Positions 28,677 through 38,083 of a DNA stretch of 64,000 nt are shown here, in pieces; the stretch's first letter is position 1; every line of letters starts with the position of its first letter. The stretch spans positions 45,076 through 109,075 of the forward strand of contig NZ_VANI01000012.1 of NCBI RefSeq assembly GCF_005771435.1, given 5' to 3'. The notes under the pieces are model-generated. The model was given only the letters and a program-made list of their open reading frames with translations. It was not told the origin of the DNA and ran no database searches. The DNA comes from Microbulbifer harenosus (GTDB lineage: Bacteria; Pseudomonadota; Gammaproteobacteria; Pseudomonadales; Cellvibrionaceae). Both the position numbers and the translations under genes were made by a program.

Positions 28677-28697
28677 GTGGGGAGCTGTTCTCCCCAC
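28677..28697 (+). promoter_or_regulatory. Leader hairpin upstream of the RND adaptor gene
   Basis: GTGGGGAG and CTCCCCAC form a perfect 8-bp stem with loop CTGTT, ending 7 bases before the ribosome-binding site AAAGGAG. It could stabilise the mRNA 5' end or tune translation. No T-run follows, so it is not a terminator. Confidence 0.4.
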
Positions 28698-28720
28698 TCA
28701 AGTAAAGGAGTAAGCACCCA

Positions 28721-29854
28721 ATGCCAAAACATATCCTGATCGGTCTCGCGGCCCTGTTACTGGCAGGATGCAATGCCGATGATACGGAAGGGCAGCGGCC
28801 GCCGCCCATGCCCGTGGAGGTGGTAGAAATAACCGCGGAACCAGCGACCCTGTGGAGTGACTTTACCGGGCGTGTGGCGGCACCGGAAACGGTGCAGCTG
28901 CGCGCGCGGGTCAGCGGTTATATCGATAAGGTCGCGTTTACCGAGGGCGAACTGGTGGCGCGCGGGGATCTGTTGTTTGAGATAGACCCTCGCCCCTACC
29001 GTGCGCGCGAGCGCGCCGCACAGGCGGAATTAACCCGCGCCCGCAGCCAGCTGACCCTGAGTGAAAGCCGCGCGCAACGCGCCAGCCAGTTACTCGCAAG
29101 CCGCGCCATTTCCCGCGAGGAAAACGACCAGCGTCAGGCCGCACTGGCATCCGACCGCGCCGCCGTCAGTGCTGCAGAAGCGGCGCTGGAAAGCGCGCGC
29201 CTGGACCTGCAGTTCACTCAGGTCAAGGCGCCCATCAGCGGCCGCGTGGGCCGCGCGCAAATCACCCGCGGCAACCTCGCCAGTGCCGACGATACGCTGT
29301 TGACCACACTGGTGTCCGTCGATCCCATGTATGTCTATTTCGAAAGCGACCAGACCAGCTTCGCCGGCAGCCGCGATTTCTTCACCCTGAAAGAGCGCCC
29401 GCAGGTGCATATCGGGCTGGTGGGTGAAAGCGGATTCCCGCACACAGGCGAGCTGGATTTTATCGACAACCGCCTGAACAGCCACACCGGTACCATGCAG
29501 TTCCGCGCCCTGGTGGCCAACCCTGAGGGCAGCTTCCGGCCCGGGCAGTTCGCGCGCGTGCAGATGCCCACCGCACAACTCGGCGATGCACTGCTGCTGA
29601 ACCGCAAAGCGGTGCTCACGGACCAGGACCGGCGCTACGTGTATGTGGTGAACGCGCAGAACCTCACCGAACGCCGCGAGGTGCAGACCGGTCCGGAGCA
29701 GGATGAACGGGTCCTCATTCGCAGCGGGCTAGAGCCCGGCGAGCGGGTTGTGGTCAACGGCCTGCAGAAAATCCTGTTTCCCGGTATGCCGGTGGAACCG
29801 CAGCTGGTGCAAATGCGAGAAACAAAAACCTCGCAACAGATCGCCGGTCGCTGA
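28721..29854 (+). CDS. RND efflux periplasmic adaptor (AcrA/MexA-type lipoprotein)
   Basis: Membrane fusion protein of 377 aa. The signal ends ALLLAGC (lipid-anchored Cys16). The adaptor core follows: FTGRVAAPETVQLRARVSGY, EGELVARGDLLFEIDPRPY, a helical hairpin of alternating Ala/Arg/Glu (about 95-150), DLQFTQVKAPISGRVGR, and a beta-barrel with YVYFESD and GTMQFRALVANPEGSFRPGQ. A good AAAGGAG lies upstream. The permease gene follows after 80 bases. An outer-membrane channel gene is absent, so a shared TolC-type protein from elsewhere is needed. Confidence 0.94.
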   Translation: MPKHILIGLAALLLAGCNADDTEGQRPPPMPVEVVEITAEPATLWSDFTGRVAAPETVQLRARVSGYIDKVAFTEGELVARGDLLFEIDPRPYRARERAAQAELTRARSQLTLSESRAQRASQLLASRAISREENDQRQAALASDRAAVSAAEAALESARLDLQFTQVKAPISGRVGRAQITRGNLASADDTLLTTLVSVDPMYVYFESDQTSFAGSRDFFTLKERPQVHIGLVGESGFPHTGELDFIDNRLNSHTGTMQFRALVANPEGSFRPGQFARVQMPTAQLGDALLLNRKAVLTDQDRRYVYVVNAQNLTERREVQTGPEQDERVLIRSGLEPGERVVVNGLQKILFPGMPVEPQLVQMRETKTSQQIAGR

Positions 29855-29934
29855 ACGCCTCTCCCCTCCCGTTAAAAATGACTGAATTTCAAATTTCCGT
29901 GCGGTTTCTCCCTCCGCACACGGGGTAACGCTGT

Positions 29935-32900
29935 ATGAATTTTTCCCGATTTTTTGTCGACAGGCCGATCTTTGCCTCGGTGCTGTCGATCATCATCTTC
30001 GTGGTTGGCCTGATCAGTATCCCGGTGCTGCCGGTGAGCGAATACCCGGAAGTGGTACCGCCGAGCGTCGCGGTGACCGCACGCTACCCGGGCGCCAACC
30101 CCAAAACCATTGCCGAAACCGTCGCCACGCCGCTGGAGGAAGCCATCAACGGCGTGGAGGACATGATCTACATGAAATCCGTCGCCGGCAGTGACGGCAC
30201 CCTGTCGCTGACCGTGACCTTCAAGCTGGGAACAGATCCGGACCAGGCCCAGGTGCAGGTGCAGAACCGGGTATCCCAGGCGCTGCCGCGGTTGCCGGAA
30301 GACGTGCGCCGCCAGGGCGTCACCACCCAGAAGCAGTCCCCCAACCTGATGATGGCGGTGCACCTGCTGTCGCCAGACGACCGCTTCGATGCGACCTACA
30401 TCCGCAACTACGCGGTGCTGCATATTCGCGATGAACTGGCGCGCATCCCCGGCGTGGGTCAGGCGGGGCTGTTCGGCTCCGGCGACTACGCCATGCGCCT
30501 ATGGGTAGACCCGCAGAAAGCCGCAGCCCTTGGCGTGACTGCGTCCGACATTGCCAGCGCGGTGCGCGAGCAGAACGTGCAGGTTTCCGCCGGCCAGATC
30601 GGCGCCCAGCCGATGCCGGGGGAAAACGACTTTCTGATCTCCATCAACGCCAAGGGACGTCTGACGAGCGCGGAAGAATTTGGCGATGTGGTGCTGAAAA
30701 CCGGCAATGACGGCGAGATCACGCGCCTGCGGGATGTCGCGCGTATCGAGCTGGCCGCATCGGAGGACACCTTGCGCGCGCTGCTGAACGGCCGCCAGGC
30801 CGTGGGCCTGCCGATCTTCCAGGCACCCGGCTCCAACTCGCTGGAGGTCGCACAGGCGGTGCGCGAGAAAATGGCCGAGCTGGACGATCACTTCCCGGAG
30901 GGACTGGAGTGGGAGATCGCCTACGACCCGACGGTATTTGTCAGCACCTCGATCAAGGCAGTGATCAAGACCCTGCTGGAGGCGGTGCTGCTGGTGGTGC
31001 TGGTGGTGATCCTGTTCCTGCAGACCTGGCGCGCATCGCTGATTCCGCTGTTGGCTGTGCCGGTGTCCATCATCGGTACCTTCGCCGTGCTGCAGCTGCT
31101 GGGCTTTTCCATCAATACCCTGACCCTCTTCGGCATGGTGCTGGCAATCGGCATCGTGGTGGACGATGCCATCGTGGTGGTGGAGAACGTCGAGCGCAAT
31201 ATCGAAGAAGGGCTGAAACCACTGGCCGCCGCGCACCAGGCGATGCGCGAGGTGAGCGGGCCCATCGTCGCCATCAGTCTGGTGCTGTGCGCGGTGTTTA
31301 TCCCCATGGCATTCCTGGATGGCATCACCGGCCAGTTCTACCGCCAGTTCGCCATGACCATTGCCATTGCCACGGTGATCTCCGCGGTCAATTCACTGAC
31401 CTTGTCACCGGCGCTGGCGGCGACGCTGCTGAAACCCCACGGCGCCGCGCCAGACCTGCCCGCGCGGGTGATCGACCGCCTGTTTGGCTGGATATTCCGC
31501 CCGTTCAACCGCTTCTTCAACAAGAACGCCGAGCGCTACCAGCACCTTGTGGGCCGCAGCCTGAACCGGCGCGGCCTGGTGTTCGCGGTCTACGCGCTGC
31601 TGCTGGCGGGCACGGTATTCATGTTCAATCAGGTTCCCGGCGGATTTATCCCGACCCAGGACAAAACCTACCTGGTGGGCAGCATCCGGTTGCCGGAGGG
31701 CGCCTCGCTGGATCGCACCGAGGCCGTGGCGCGGCGCGTAAGTGAACTGGCACAGGAAACCGAGGGCGTGTCCCACGCCGCCGCGTTTGTGGGTTTCAAT
31801 GCACTGCAGCGCACCAACACGCCGAACGTCGGTACGGTGTTTGTGCTGTTCGACGATTTCAGCGAGCGCGATCGCAGTGCCGAGGAGATTGCCGCGGAGC
31901 TGAACGGTAAGCTCGCGGGTATCAAGGAGGGGTTTGCGGTCAGCTTTATGCCGCCGCCGATCTTTGGCCTCGGTGCCGGTTCCGGTTACTCGCTGTACAT
32001 TCAGAATCGCAGCGGCGCCCAAGACCCCACCGGCGCCGGTTACGGCGAGCTGCAAACCGCCACCAACGGACTGGCGGGCGCCCTCAGCCAAACGCCGGGG
32101 CTCAGCTATCCATTCAGTTCCTACCAGGCCAATGTGCCGCAGCTGGATGCGGAGGTGGACCGGCTGCAGGCTAAAGCGCAAGGCGTGCGCCTGGACGACC
32201 TGTTTGGCACACTGCAGCTGTATTTCGGCTCCCTGTATATCAATGACTTTAACCAGTTCGGGCGCACCTACCGGGTGATGGCCCAGGCGGATGCGCCGTT
32301 CCGCGACGAGATTGCCGATATCGACCATCTCTACACCCGCAACAACCGCGGCGAAATGGTGCCGATCAACACCATGGTGCAGCTGAAGCAGAGCTATGGA
32401 CCGGACCCGGTAATCCGTTACAACGGCTACCCGGCCGCTGACCTGCTGGGCCAGTCCAACCCGGCGGTGCTGTCGTCAAGCGAGGCGCTGGCAACCGTGG
32501 AACGGGTGGCGGAGCAGACGCTGCCGGCGGGTATGACCATCGAATGGACCGATCTCAGCTTCGAGCAGGTTAACCGCAGCAACGCGTCGATGCTGGTATT
32601 CCCGCTGGCGCTGCTGCTGGTCTTTCTGGTGCTGGCTGCGCTCTATGAGAGCTGGGTGATGCCACTGGCGGTGATACTGATCGTACCGATGTGTCTGCTG
32701 GCCGCGCTGTTCGGCGTGTGGCTGACCGACGGCGACAACAATGTGTTCGTGCAGGTGGGTCTGGTGGTGCTGATGGGGCTGGCGTGCAAGAACGCCATCC
32801 TGATCGTCGAGTTCGCCCGCGAGCTGGAACTGGAAAAAGGCCTGGATCCTGTGCGCGCCGCACTGGAAGCCTGTCGCCTGCGCCTGCGCCCGATCATCAT

Positions 32901-33168
32901 GACTTCGGTGGCGTTTATCGCCGGGGTGGTGCCGCTGGTGATGGCCAGCGGCGCCGGTGCCGAAGTGCGCAACGCGATGGGCATCACGGTGTTTACCGGC
33001 ATGATCGGCGTGACGCTGTTCGGCCTGCTGCTGACGCCGGTGTTCTATGTGGCGCTGCGCAAGCTGGCGGGACCGGCAGCGCCGGCCGCAGAGACCACCG
33101 CGCCCCACAGATCCGGTACCGAGGAAATGCCGCAGCTAGCGCCGCTGGCGGATGCGGCAAATCACTGA
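29935..33168 (+). CDS. RND multidrug efflux permease (HAE1 family, AcrB/MexF-like)
   Basis: Proton-driven inner-membrane pump of 1077 aa. It starts MNFSRFFVDRPIFASVLSII, as HAE1 permeases do, with PVSEYPEVVPPSVAV soon after. TM4 carries the proton-relay Asp pair in GIVVDDAIVVVENVER. Two periplasmic porter/docking halves are evident, and the C-terminal half repeats the fold (GLACKNAILIVEFARELE). GFIPTQDKTYLVG marks the second-half porter start. The residue pattern is closest to the MexF/TtgB-like group, but the substrate cannot be named. Probably induced through the divergent AraC regulator. Confidence 0.95.
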   Translation: MNFSRFFVDRPIFASVLSIIIFVVGLISIPVLPVSEYPEVVPPSVAVTARYPGANPKTIAETVATPLEEAINGVEDMIYMKSVAGSDGTLSLTVTFKLGTDPDQAQVQVQNRVSQALPRLPEDVRRQGVTTQKQSPNLMMAVHLLSPDDRFDATYIRNYAVLHIRDELARIPGVGQAGLFGSGDYAMRLWVDPQKAAALGVTASDIASAVREQNVQVSAGQIGAQPMPGENDFLISINAKGRLTSAEEFGDVVLKTGNDGEITRLRDVARIELAASEDTLRALLNGRQAVGLPIFQAPGSNSLEVAQAVREKMAELDDHFPEGLEWEIAYDPTVFVSTSIKAVIKTLLEAVLLVVLVVILFLQTWRASLIPLLAVPVSIIGTFAVLQLLGFSINTLTLFGMVLAIGIVVDDAIVVVENVERNIEEGLKPLAAAHQAMREVSGPIVAISLVLCAVFIPMAFLDGITGQFYRQFAMTIAIATVISAVNSLTLSPALAATLLKPHGAAPDLPARVIDRLFGWIFRPFNRFFNKNAERYQHLVGRSLNRRGLVFAVYALLLAGTVFMFNQVPGGFIPTQDKTYLVGSIRLPEGASLDRTEAVARRVSELAQETEGVSHAAAFVGFNALQRTNTPNVGTVFVLFDDFSERDRSAEEIAAELNGKLAGIKEGFAVSFMPPPIFGLGAGSGYSLYIQNRSGAQDPTGAGYGELQTATNGLAGALSQTPGLSYPFSSYQANVPQLDAEVDRLQAKAQGVRLDDLFGTLQLYFGSLYINDFNQFGRTYRVMAQADAPFRDEIADIDHLYTRNNRGEMVPINTMVQLKQSYGPDPVIRYNGYPAADLLGQSNPAVLSSSEALATVERVAEQTLPAGMTIEWTDLSFEQVNRSNASMLVFPLALLLVFLVLAALYESWVMPLAVILIVPMCLLAALFGVWLTDGDNNVFVQVGLVVLMGLACKNAILIVEFARELELEKGLDPVRAALEACRLRLRPIIMTSVAFIAGVVPLVMASGAGAEVRNAMGITVFTGMIGVTLFGLLLTPVFYVALRKLAGPAAPAAETTAPHRSGTEEMPQLAPLADAANH

Positions 33169-33188
33169 CGGCTTCGGCACTAAGCAAC

Positions 33189-33213
33189 CCGGGAGGGCAC
33201 CCCGCCCTCCCGG
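33189..33213. terminator. GC-rich hairpin after the RND operon
   Basis: CCGGGAGGGC and GCCCTCCCGG form a 10-bp stem with a 5-base loop, 20 bases after the permease stop. There is no T-run; a tandem repeat of GCCCTCCCGGCCTC follows. Probably a transcript-end or stability hairpin. Confidence 0.5.
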
Positions 33214-33236
33214 CCTCCCGCCCTCCCGGCCTCTCC

Positions 33237-33273
33237 GCGGGAGCGAGCCGATCTTCGCTCAACTCGCTCCCGC
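33237..33273 (-). terminator. Hairpin overlapping the end of the hybrid kinase gene
   Basis: GCGGGAGCGAG (33237-33247) and CTCGCTCCCGC (33263-33273) form an 11-bp stem that spans the stop codon of the minus-strand kinase gene. It is a likely end signal between converging genes, though no clear T-run follows. A related GCGGGAGCGG stem is seen at 40739. Confidence 0.45.
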
Positions 33274-35052
33274 AACACCATCCGCCCGTTCACCCACCAA
33301 CTGGACCATGACCCGGTACAGCGCATCGGCCTCAAGGGGTTTGTGCAACAGTGCCGAACCCACGCGCTGTACTTCGCGCAGGCGATCCGGGGCGGTATCA
33401 CCGGTAATGACGATCGCAGGAATGTCGTCTCCGTAGCTCTGGCGCAACACATCGATCGCCTCGGCACCGGTTTCTCCACCACGAAGTCGATAGTCCACCA
33501 CCAGCAGATGCGGTGCGGGCAGCCCCAGGCGCAATGCGTCCACGGCGGATTCGGCCACTTGGCAGTGGCAGCCCCAACTGGCCAGCAAGACGCGCATGGC
33601 CTCGCGCACCTCCGGGTCATCATCGACGACCAGTACCGAAATAGGCACCAGGAACTGGCGCTGGATCGCGGGCATTGGGGTTTCGACCACGGCCGCCGCA
33701 GCCAGCGGCAACGCGAGCCGGAACAGGGAGCCCCGCCCGGGACGGGACACCATGCTCAGATCCGCGTTCAGGGCCCGACACAATCCGGTGACGATCGCGA
33801 GCCCGAGACCCAGGCCCTTGCGGCGGTCGCGCTCCCGATTACCGATCTGGAAAAACTCGCGAAAAATCGCCTGCTGATACTCTGGCGCAATACCCACGCC
33901 GGTGTCCCTGATCTCGACCCAGACCCGATCACCGCGCCGCCGACAGGCCACCAGCACACCGCCGCGCTCGGTGTAGTTGATGGCGTTGTTGATCAGGTTT
34001 CGCAGAATCCGCTCCACCAGTACAGGGTCGCTGTTCACCGCCAGGCTGGTATCGCGGCTGCGATAGACCAGGCCGCGGGATTCGGCCATCGGCGCCAGTT
34101 CCTGCTCCAGTTTGTGCATCACCGCCTGCAGCGCAAAACTGCGCAGTGCGGGCACCACGACACCGGCATCCAGGCGGGAAAAATCCAGCAGACCGCCGAG
34201 CAGTCCATTGGCGGAACGGGACACCAGCTTCAGCTTGTCGAGGATGGAGCGTTGATCGACATCCAGGGAAGTCCGTCCCAGCGCCTCCAAAAACAGACCC
34301 AGAGCGTGCATCGGCTGGCGCAGATCGTGACTGGCGGCGGCGAGGAAGCGGGACTTGTCGCGGCTGGCCTCCTCCGCCGCCCGCCGGGCTTTGGCCAGCA
34401 ACCGGGACTCCTCCCGCAGGCGGGCCACCAGTTCATCATTGGCGAACTGCAGCCGTATTTTCTCCTGGCTGGCGGCCTGCGCCCGAGATGCAAACAACAG
34501 CATACAGCCAATCAGCAGCACCACGATGATTCCCATGGCCACCGACAGACTGTCCGCGCGCAGGAAGAAGACCGCGGTCAGCGGTGCCAGCGACGGCAGC
34601 ATAAAACTGCAGTACAGGGGCAGACTGGCACCGGTCAAGGGGAAGGTGCCGGCACAATGCACGGAAATCACCGTGGTGAGAAACAGCAGCGTGGTCAGGC
34701 TGTCGGGACCCGGCGCCACAAACAGGGCGAGCCCGCCCCACACCACACCGGCACTGCCGAATACGCCAATCATCACCCGGAACAGGGCTCGGGGTGGCAG
34801 GGTGCGCCGGGCCAGATCCCACAGCAGCAGCGCGGTAAGCAATTGCAGGAGGAGGTAGATCGGCAGCCAGTACAACAGGCGCCACTGTTCAAACAGCAGC
34901 GCCAGCGTCAGCACCGAACCGGTGCCCATTAGGGTAGCAACGACCACACCGGGGGGAAGATTGCGGCGGACCTCGGCCATCTGCCCGGCCAGTACGGTAT
35001 CCGGCGGCAGGCGCCATAATCCTGCAAATCGGTGAATCACCTGGCGGTTCAA
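33259..35052 (-). CDS. Hybrid sensor histidine kinase with C-terminal receiver
   Basis: Membrane kinase of 597 aa. Five to six hydrophobic helices fill residues 35-190, without a recognisable periplasmic sensor, followed by a coiled segment (195-235). His242 is the phospho-acceptor in AAASHDLRQPMHALGLFLEA. The ATPase has NLINNAINYTERGG, IRDTGVGIAPE and KGLGLGLAIV. A receiver domain (from about residue 473, VLVVDDDPEVREAM, acceptor Asp in LLVVDYRLRGG) ends the protein. It overlaps the upstream NarL-type regulator gene by 4 bases, so both are made together. The signal is unknown. Confidence 0.94.
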   Translation of the reverse strand: MNRQVIHRFAGLWRLPPDTVLAGQMAEVRRNLPPGVVVATLMGTGSVLTLALLFEQWRLLYWLPIYLLLQLLTALLLWDLARRTLPPRALFRVMIGVFGSAGVVWGGLALFVAPGPDSLTTLLFLTTVISVHCAGTFPLTGASLPLYCSFMLPSLAPLTAVFFLRADSLSVAMGIIVVLLIGCMLLFASRAQAASQEKIRLQFANDELVARLREESRLLAKARRAAEEASRDKSRFLAAASHDLRQPMHALGLFLEALGRTSLDVDQRSILDKLKLVSRSANGLLGGLLDFSRLDAGVVVPALRSFALQAVMHKLEQELAPMAESRGLVYRSRDTSLAVNSDPVLVERILRNLINNAINYTERGGVLVACRRRGDRVWVEIRDTGVGIAPEYQQAIFREFFQIGNRERDRRKGLGLGLAIVTGLCRALNADLSMVSRPGRGSLFRLALPLAAAAVVETPMPAIQRQFLVPISVLVVDDDPEVREAMRVLLASWGCHCQVAESAVDALRLGLPAPHLLVVDYRLRGGETGAEAIDVLRQSYGDDIPAIVITGDTAPDRLREVQRVGSALLHKPLEADALYRVMVQLVGERADGVAGAS

Positions 35053-35657
35053 CGAATCCAGCCCCGGCGGTGCGCGGCCATCACTGCCTCGGTCCGGCTG
35101 GTGGCGCCGAGCAACGCCAGAATCGCGGAGACATGTACGCGCACGGTGTTTTCCGACAGCCCCAGATGGCGGGCGATCGCCTTGTTGCTGAGCCCCTCGC
35201 CGAGATGCCGCAACACATCCTCCTGGCGGGGTGTGAGGCCGGTGGCCTGGGCTTCGGGAATTGGCGGGAAGACCCGATCACCGCGCCAGACCCGGAGGAT
35301 CGCCTCGCAGATTTCCTCGCCGCTGGCGGACTTCTCCACGAAACCGGCCGCCCCCTGCCCCAGAGCCAGCTGTCGGTGAACCGGGTCTTCGCTGCCGGAC
35401 AACACCAATACCGGTACCCCGGCAAATGCCTGTTGCAGACTCGCCATTCCGGCCAACCCATCCACACCGGGCAGGGCAATATCGAGCAGAATCATACCCA
35501 CCGGCGGTGCCGCATCGACAAAGCCCAGGGCTTCATCGATGGTGCCTGCCTCATACGCGCGCCCGAGCCCGGGCCGGTCCCGCAACAGCAGGACCAGTCC
35601 TTCGCGGAACAGGCGATGATCATCCACCAATAACAACGAGCGGGATGTATTGTTCAA
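35049..35657 (-). CDS. NarL/LuxR-family response regulator
   Basis: Regulator of 202 aa. The receiver shows LLLVDDHRLFREGL and acceptor Asp59 in ILLDIALPGVDG; the C-terminal LuxR-type HTH has LTPRQEDVLRHLGEGLSNKA and HLGLSENTVRVHVSAIL. Its stop overlaps the hybrid kinase start by 4 bases, so the kinase is its probable partner. A gene for a poly-Ser lipoprotein lies 35 bases upstream on the same strand and may be part of the same unit. Confidence 0.94.
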   Translation of the reverse strand: MNNTSRSLLLVDDHRLFREGLVLLLRDRPGLGRAYEAGTIDEALGFVDAAPPVGMILLDIALPGVDGLAGMASLQQAFAGVPVLVLSGSEDPVHRQLALGQGAAGFVEKSASGEEICEAILRVWRGDRVFPPIPEAQATGLTPRQEDVLRHLGEGLSNKAIARHLGLSENTVRVHVSAILALLGATSRTEAVMAAHRRGWIR

Positions 35658-35692
35658 CCCTTGTGTACTCCTTTCGCGGCTTGCCCGCCCGA

Positions 35693-37744
35693 CTATGCGC
35701 CGTAGCCTTCACAGGTCTCGCCCTCGGCCACGGCGGTATACTCCCGGCTGGTGCGGCTCATGTCTTTGCCGTCCATCAGGATACCGCCGCGACTGCCGGT
35801 GAGAGGGCTGAAATTATCCTCTGGCAACTCCACCGCGCGCCACTGGGTTTCGCCCGGATGGCAGACCAGAATGGTCTGATGCTGGCGATGAATACCCCCT
35901 TCTCCCTCCTGCCATTTGAATACCACGTAGCTTTCATCGAAGCCGCCGTACCAGGAGCGGGTGTAGGCCGTGTCCTCCTCAAACCGAATCCAGAAGGCGG
36001 AACCACTGTCCAGAGAAAAATAGTAACTGTTACCGGGAAGCGCTTCCGCCAGTGAGGGTCCGGTGGCCGTGAATGCGGTCAGGTCCTGTGGGCGCTGCTG
36101 ATAGGCCTCCGCCGCCGCGGCGGAAATCCCACCGGTGAAATGCACATAGGCGCTGGGCACGTTCGTCTCCGGCCCCGCGGTGTCATCCACCGCATCGAAG
36201 GCCCCGGTCACCACCATCGAAACCCCATCATCATCCACCTGCAGAGCGGACACCGTGGCGTTCGCAAAGCGGCCTGGATTTCCCTTTGCGTCAATCTTGC
36301 GCATCCAACCCGGCCGCCCGTCGCGGTCAAACTTCATCAGGGTCAGATATTGGCTATCCAGTGAATTGTGGTTTTCGGTATCCACCAGGGTCTGCGCCAT
36401 CAGGTAGAAGCCACCATCCGGAGCGGGCTTCATAAACGACAGCGCGTGGCGATAGTAGTGGCTAAGTACATCGGCGGTCTTCACCCCGTCACCTTCCCCA
36501 CGCAGACTGGTAGCAAAATCGCTTCCCGCGGTAACCTGATCGTCCAGTACTTCAATCGCAATGGCCGCTCCCGGCTGATCCGCACCGGGCTTCCTGGAGT
36601 AAGCCATAAACAGGCGGCCACCATCACCGGCGATGATCGCGTTGGTAGCGACCCGCTGATCATACCAGGTGCCGTTGTTGTCCAGGCACTCCGCACAGGC
36701 CGGCAACAGGTGCTCCCGGGCCGGCAAATCCACCCCGTTCAACAGGTCAGACAAGCGGAAACTGCGCACCCGCGAACGCTGGCTCTCAGCGTTGGGATAT
36801 TCCGGCGAGTCGTACAGGGAGTAGCGCTCTATCACACCATCGCGCTCGTTGTAGACATTTTCATTTTCGCGTTCGATCAGGTGCAGCCAGTTGTCCTTCT
36901 CAATCACCTGATGTCCATAGGCGCGGGGTACCAGAGCAAAACTGTCCCTAGCCACGGTCAGGTCGGCCCGATTCAACAGGTGGAAACGGATATTCGTGAT
37001 GTTCGGATTCTCGCCGGTATAGCTGTCGAGCAGGATGTAATCGTCCAGCACCTCCAAGGTACTCAACGCCAGCTTCTGGCCGGATAGCGCCAATGCCGGA
37101 GCCAGCACCTCGTGCGCCTCCGGTACCAGCTCGCCATCGGTCACCCAGTATCGGCTCAAAACGTGGCGGAGGTAGGCTTCGCCATTCTGATGATGGCGGC
37201 TTTCCGTCACCATAAACAGGCGCAGCCTTCCATCGGGATCGTGCACAACATCAAACAGACCACTCGCGGAGTTGATCAACTCCACCCCCGCCATCCCGTG
37301 GGCCGCCGCCAGGCCATCCACCGGCATCGGCATGAGCGAACGCGCCGCGGTTTTGCGATCCAGAGCCGCCACATACCAGTGGTCTTTGCCGTCGGCGGTG
37401 CCGCTGTTCAACAGTTTCAGCAGCATGTACTCCACGTCATCAACCATCGGCTTTTTGCCGTAGAAGTGCCCGGGATACGTCACCTCACCGGCTTCCTCCA
37501 GCCACAATTTGACATGCGCCTCATCAAGCGAAAAATCCCGGAGCTGGCCATCGCTGTCTACTTCGAGTTGCCAGGAAAGGAAGGGGGCACTGTTACCGCC
37601 ACTGCTACTACTACTGCTGCTACTGCTGCTCCCACCACTGCTGCTGCCGTCGCCGCCCGGATCACCACTACCGCCCGCACTGCCGCCACCTCCGCCACAC
37701 CCGCACAGGAGAAGCACGCTCATCAAACAAGCCCATTTGTTCAT
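35693..37744 (-). CDS. Secreted lipoprotein with poly-serine linker, function unknown
   Basis: A 683-residue protein I do not recognise. The signal peptide ends LLLCGC (lipid Cys16), then comes a Gly-rich stretch and a run of Ser/Gly to about residue 52 (ten Ser in a row). The mature part is globular, with repeated segments that look like propeller blades (for example RLRLFMVTESRHH, YHVL-type strands, GGRLFMAYSRKPG, GGFYLMAQTLVD, QYLTLMKFDRDGRPGW). Poly-Ser linkers are typical of secreted proteins in Saccharophagus and Cellvibrio relatives. It precedes the two-component genes on the same strand and might supply or process their signal; that is inference. Confidence 0.75.
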   Translation of the reverse strand: MNKWACLMSVLLLCGCGGGGGSAGGSGDPGGDGSSSGGSSSSSSSSSSGGNSAPFLSWQLEVDSDGQLRDFSLDEAHVKLWLEEAGEVTYPGHFYGKKPMVDDVEYMLLKLLNSGTADGKDHWYVAALDRKTAARSLMPMPVDGLAAAHGMAGVELINSASGLFDVVHDPDGRLRLFMVTESRHHQNGEAYLRHVLSRYWVTDGELVPEAHEVLAPALALSGQKLALSTLEVLDDYILLDSYTGENPNITNIRFHLLNRADLTVARDSFALVPRAYGHQVIEKDNWLHLIERENENVYNERDGVIERYSLYDSPEYPNAESQRSRVRSFRLSDLLNGVDLPAREHLLPACAECLDNNGTWYDQRVATNAIIAGDGGRLFMAYSRKPGADQPGAAIAIEVLDDQVTAGSDFATSLRGEGDGVKTADVLSHYYRHALSFMKPAPDGGFYLMAQTLVDTENHNSLDSQYLTLMKFDRDGRPGWMRKIDAKGNPGRFANATVSALQVDDDGVSMVVTGAFDAVDDTAGPETNVPSAYVHFTGGISAAAAEAYQQRPQDLTAFTATGPSLAEALPGNSYYFSLDSGSAFWIRFEEDTAYTRSWYGGFDESYVVFKWQEGEGGIHRQHQTILVCHPGETQWRAVELPEDNFSPLTGSRGGILMDGKDMSRTSREYTAVAEGETCEGYGA

Positions 37745-38083
37745 TATCGTTCACCTCAACATGGTCCCGGCACGGTTGGGGCGGGAATTTACTGGAGGCA
37801 AAGAACATAGAGCCGGAGCCGCGCGAATACCATTACACAGATGGACTATGCGGGAAGTGGGGTAACGGTCGGATGGATGTCTATCAGCGTCAGGCAATGC
37901 CGCTGTTTGCACTGCTGCAAAAACTGCGGCACGCAATTGCAACATGCCTACATGACCGTTGTATGAATATTTTCCACACGGTAAAAAAATATTTTTTTCT
38001 CATTTTTTCTGTCCCCTTTGGCCGAGGATTTCTCTCTTAGGTGATCGTCTGTAGACACATTAAAAGTCACCATTGGGGGAAAC
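37745..38083. other. Divergent intergenic region with no gene
   Basis: This 339-base gap separates the poly-Ser lipoprotein and a TonB-dependent receptor gene. It contains a 16-base palindrome-like site, TTTGCA-N4-TGCAAA (37906-37921), and a strongly AT-rich patch with A and T runs (37978-38015). GGGGG lies upstream of the receptor ATG. No convincing promoter or Pho box is seen. Confidence 0.5.

Noticed and set aside
37926..37942. GGCACGCAATTGCA as another sigma-54 promoter
   Set aside because: GG and GC are 9 rather than 10 bases apart, which normally abolishes RpoN recognition.
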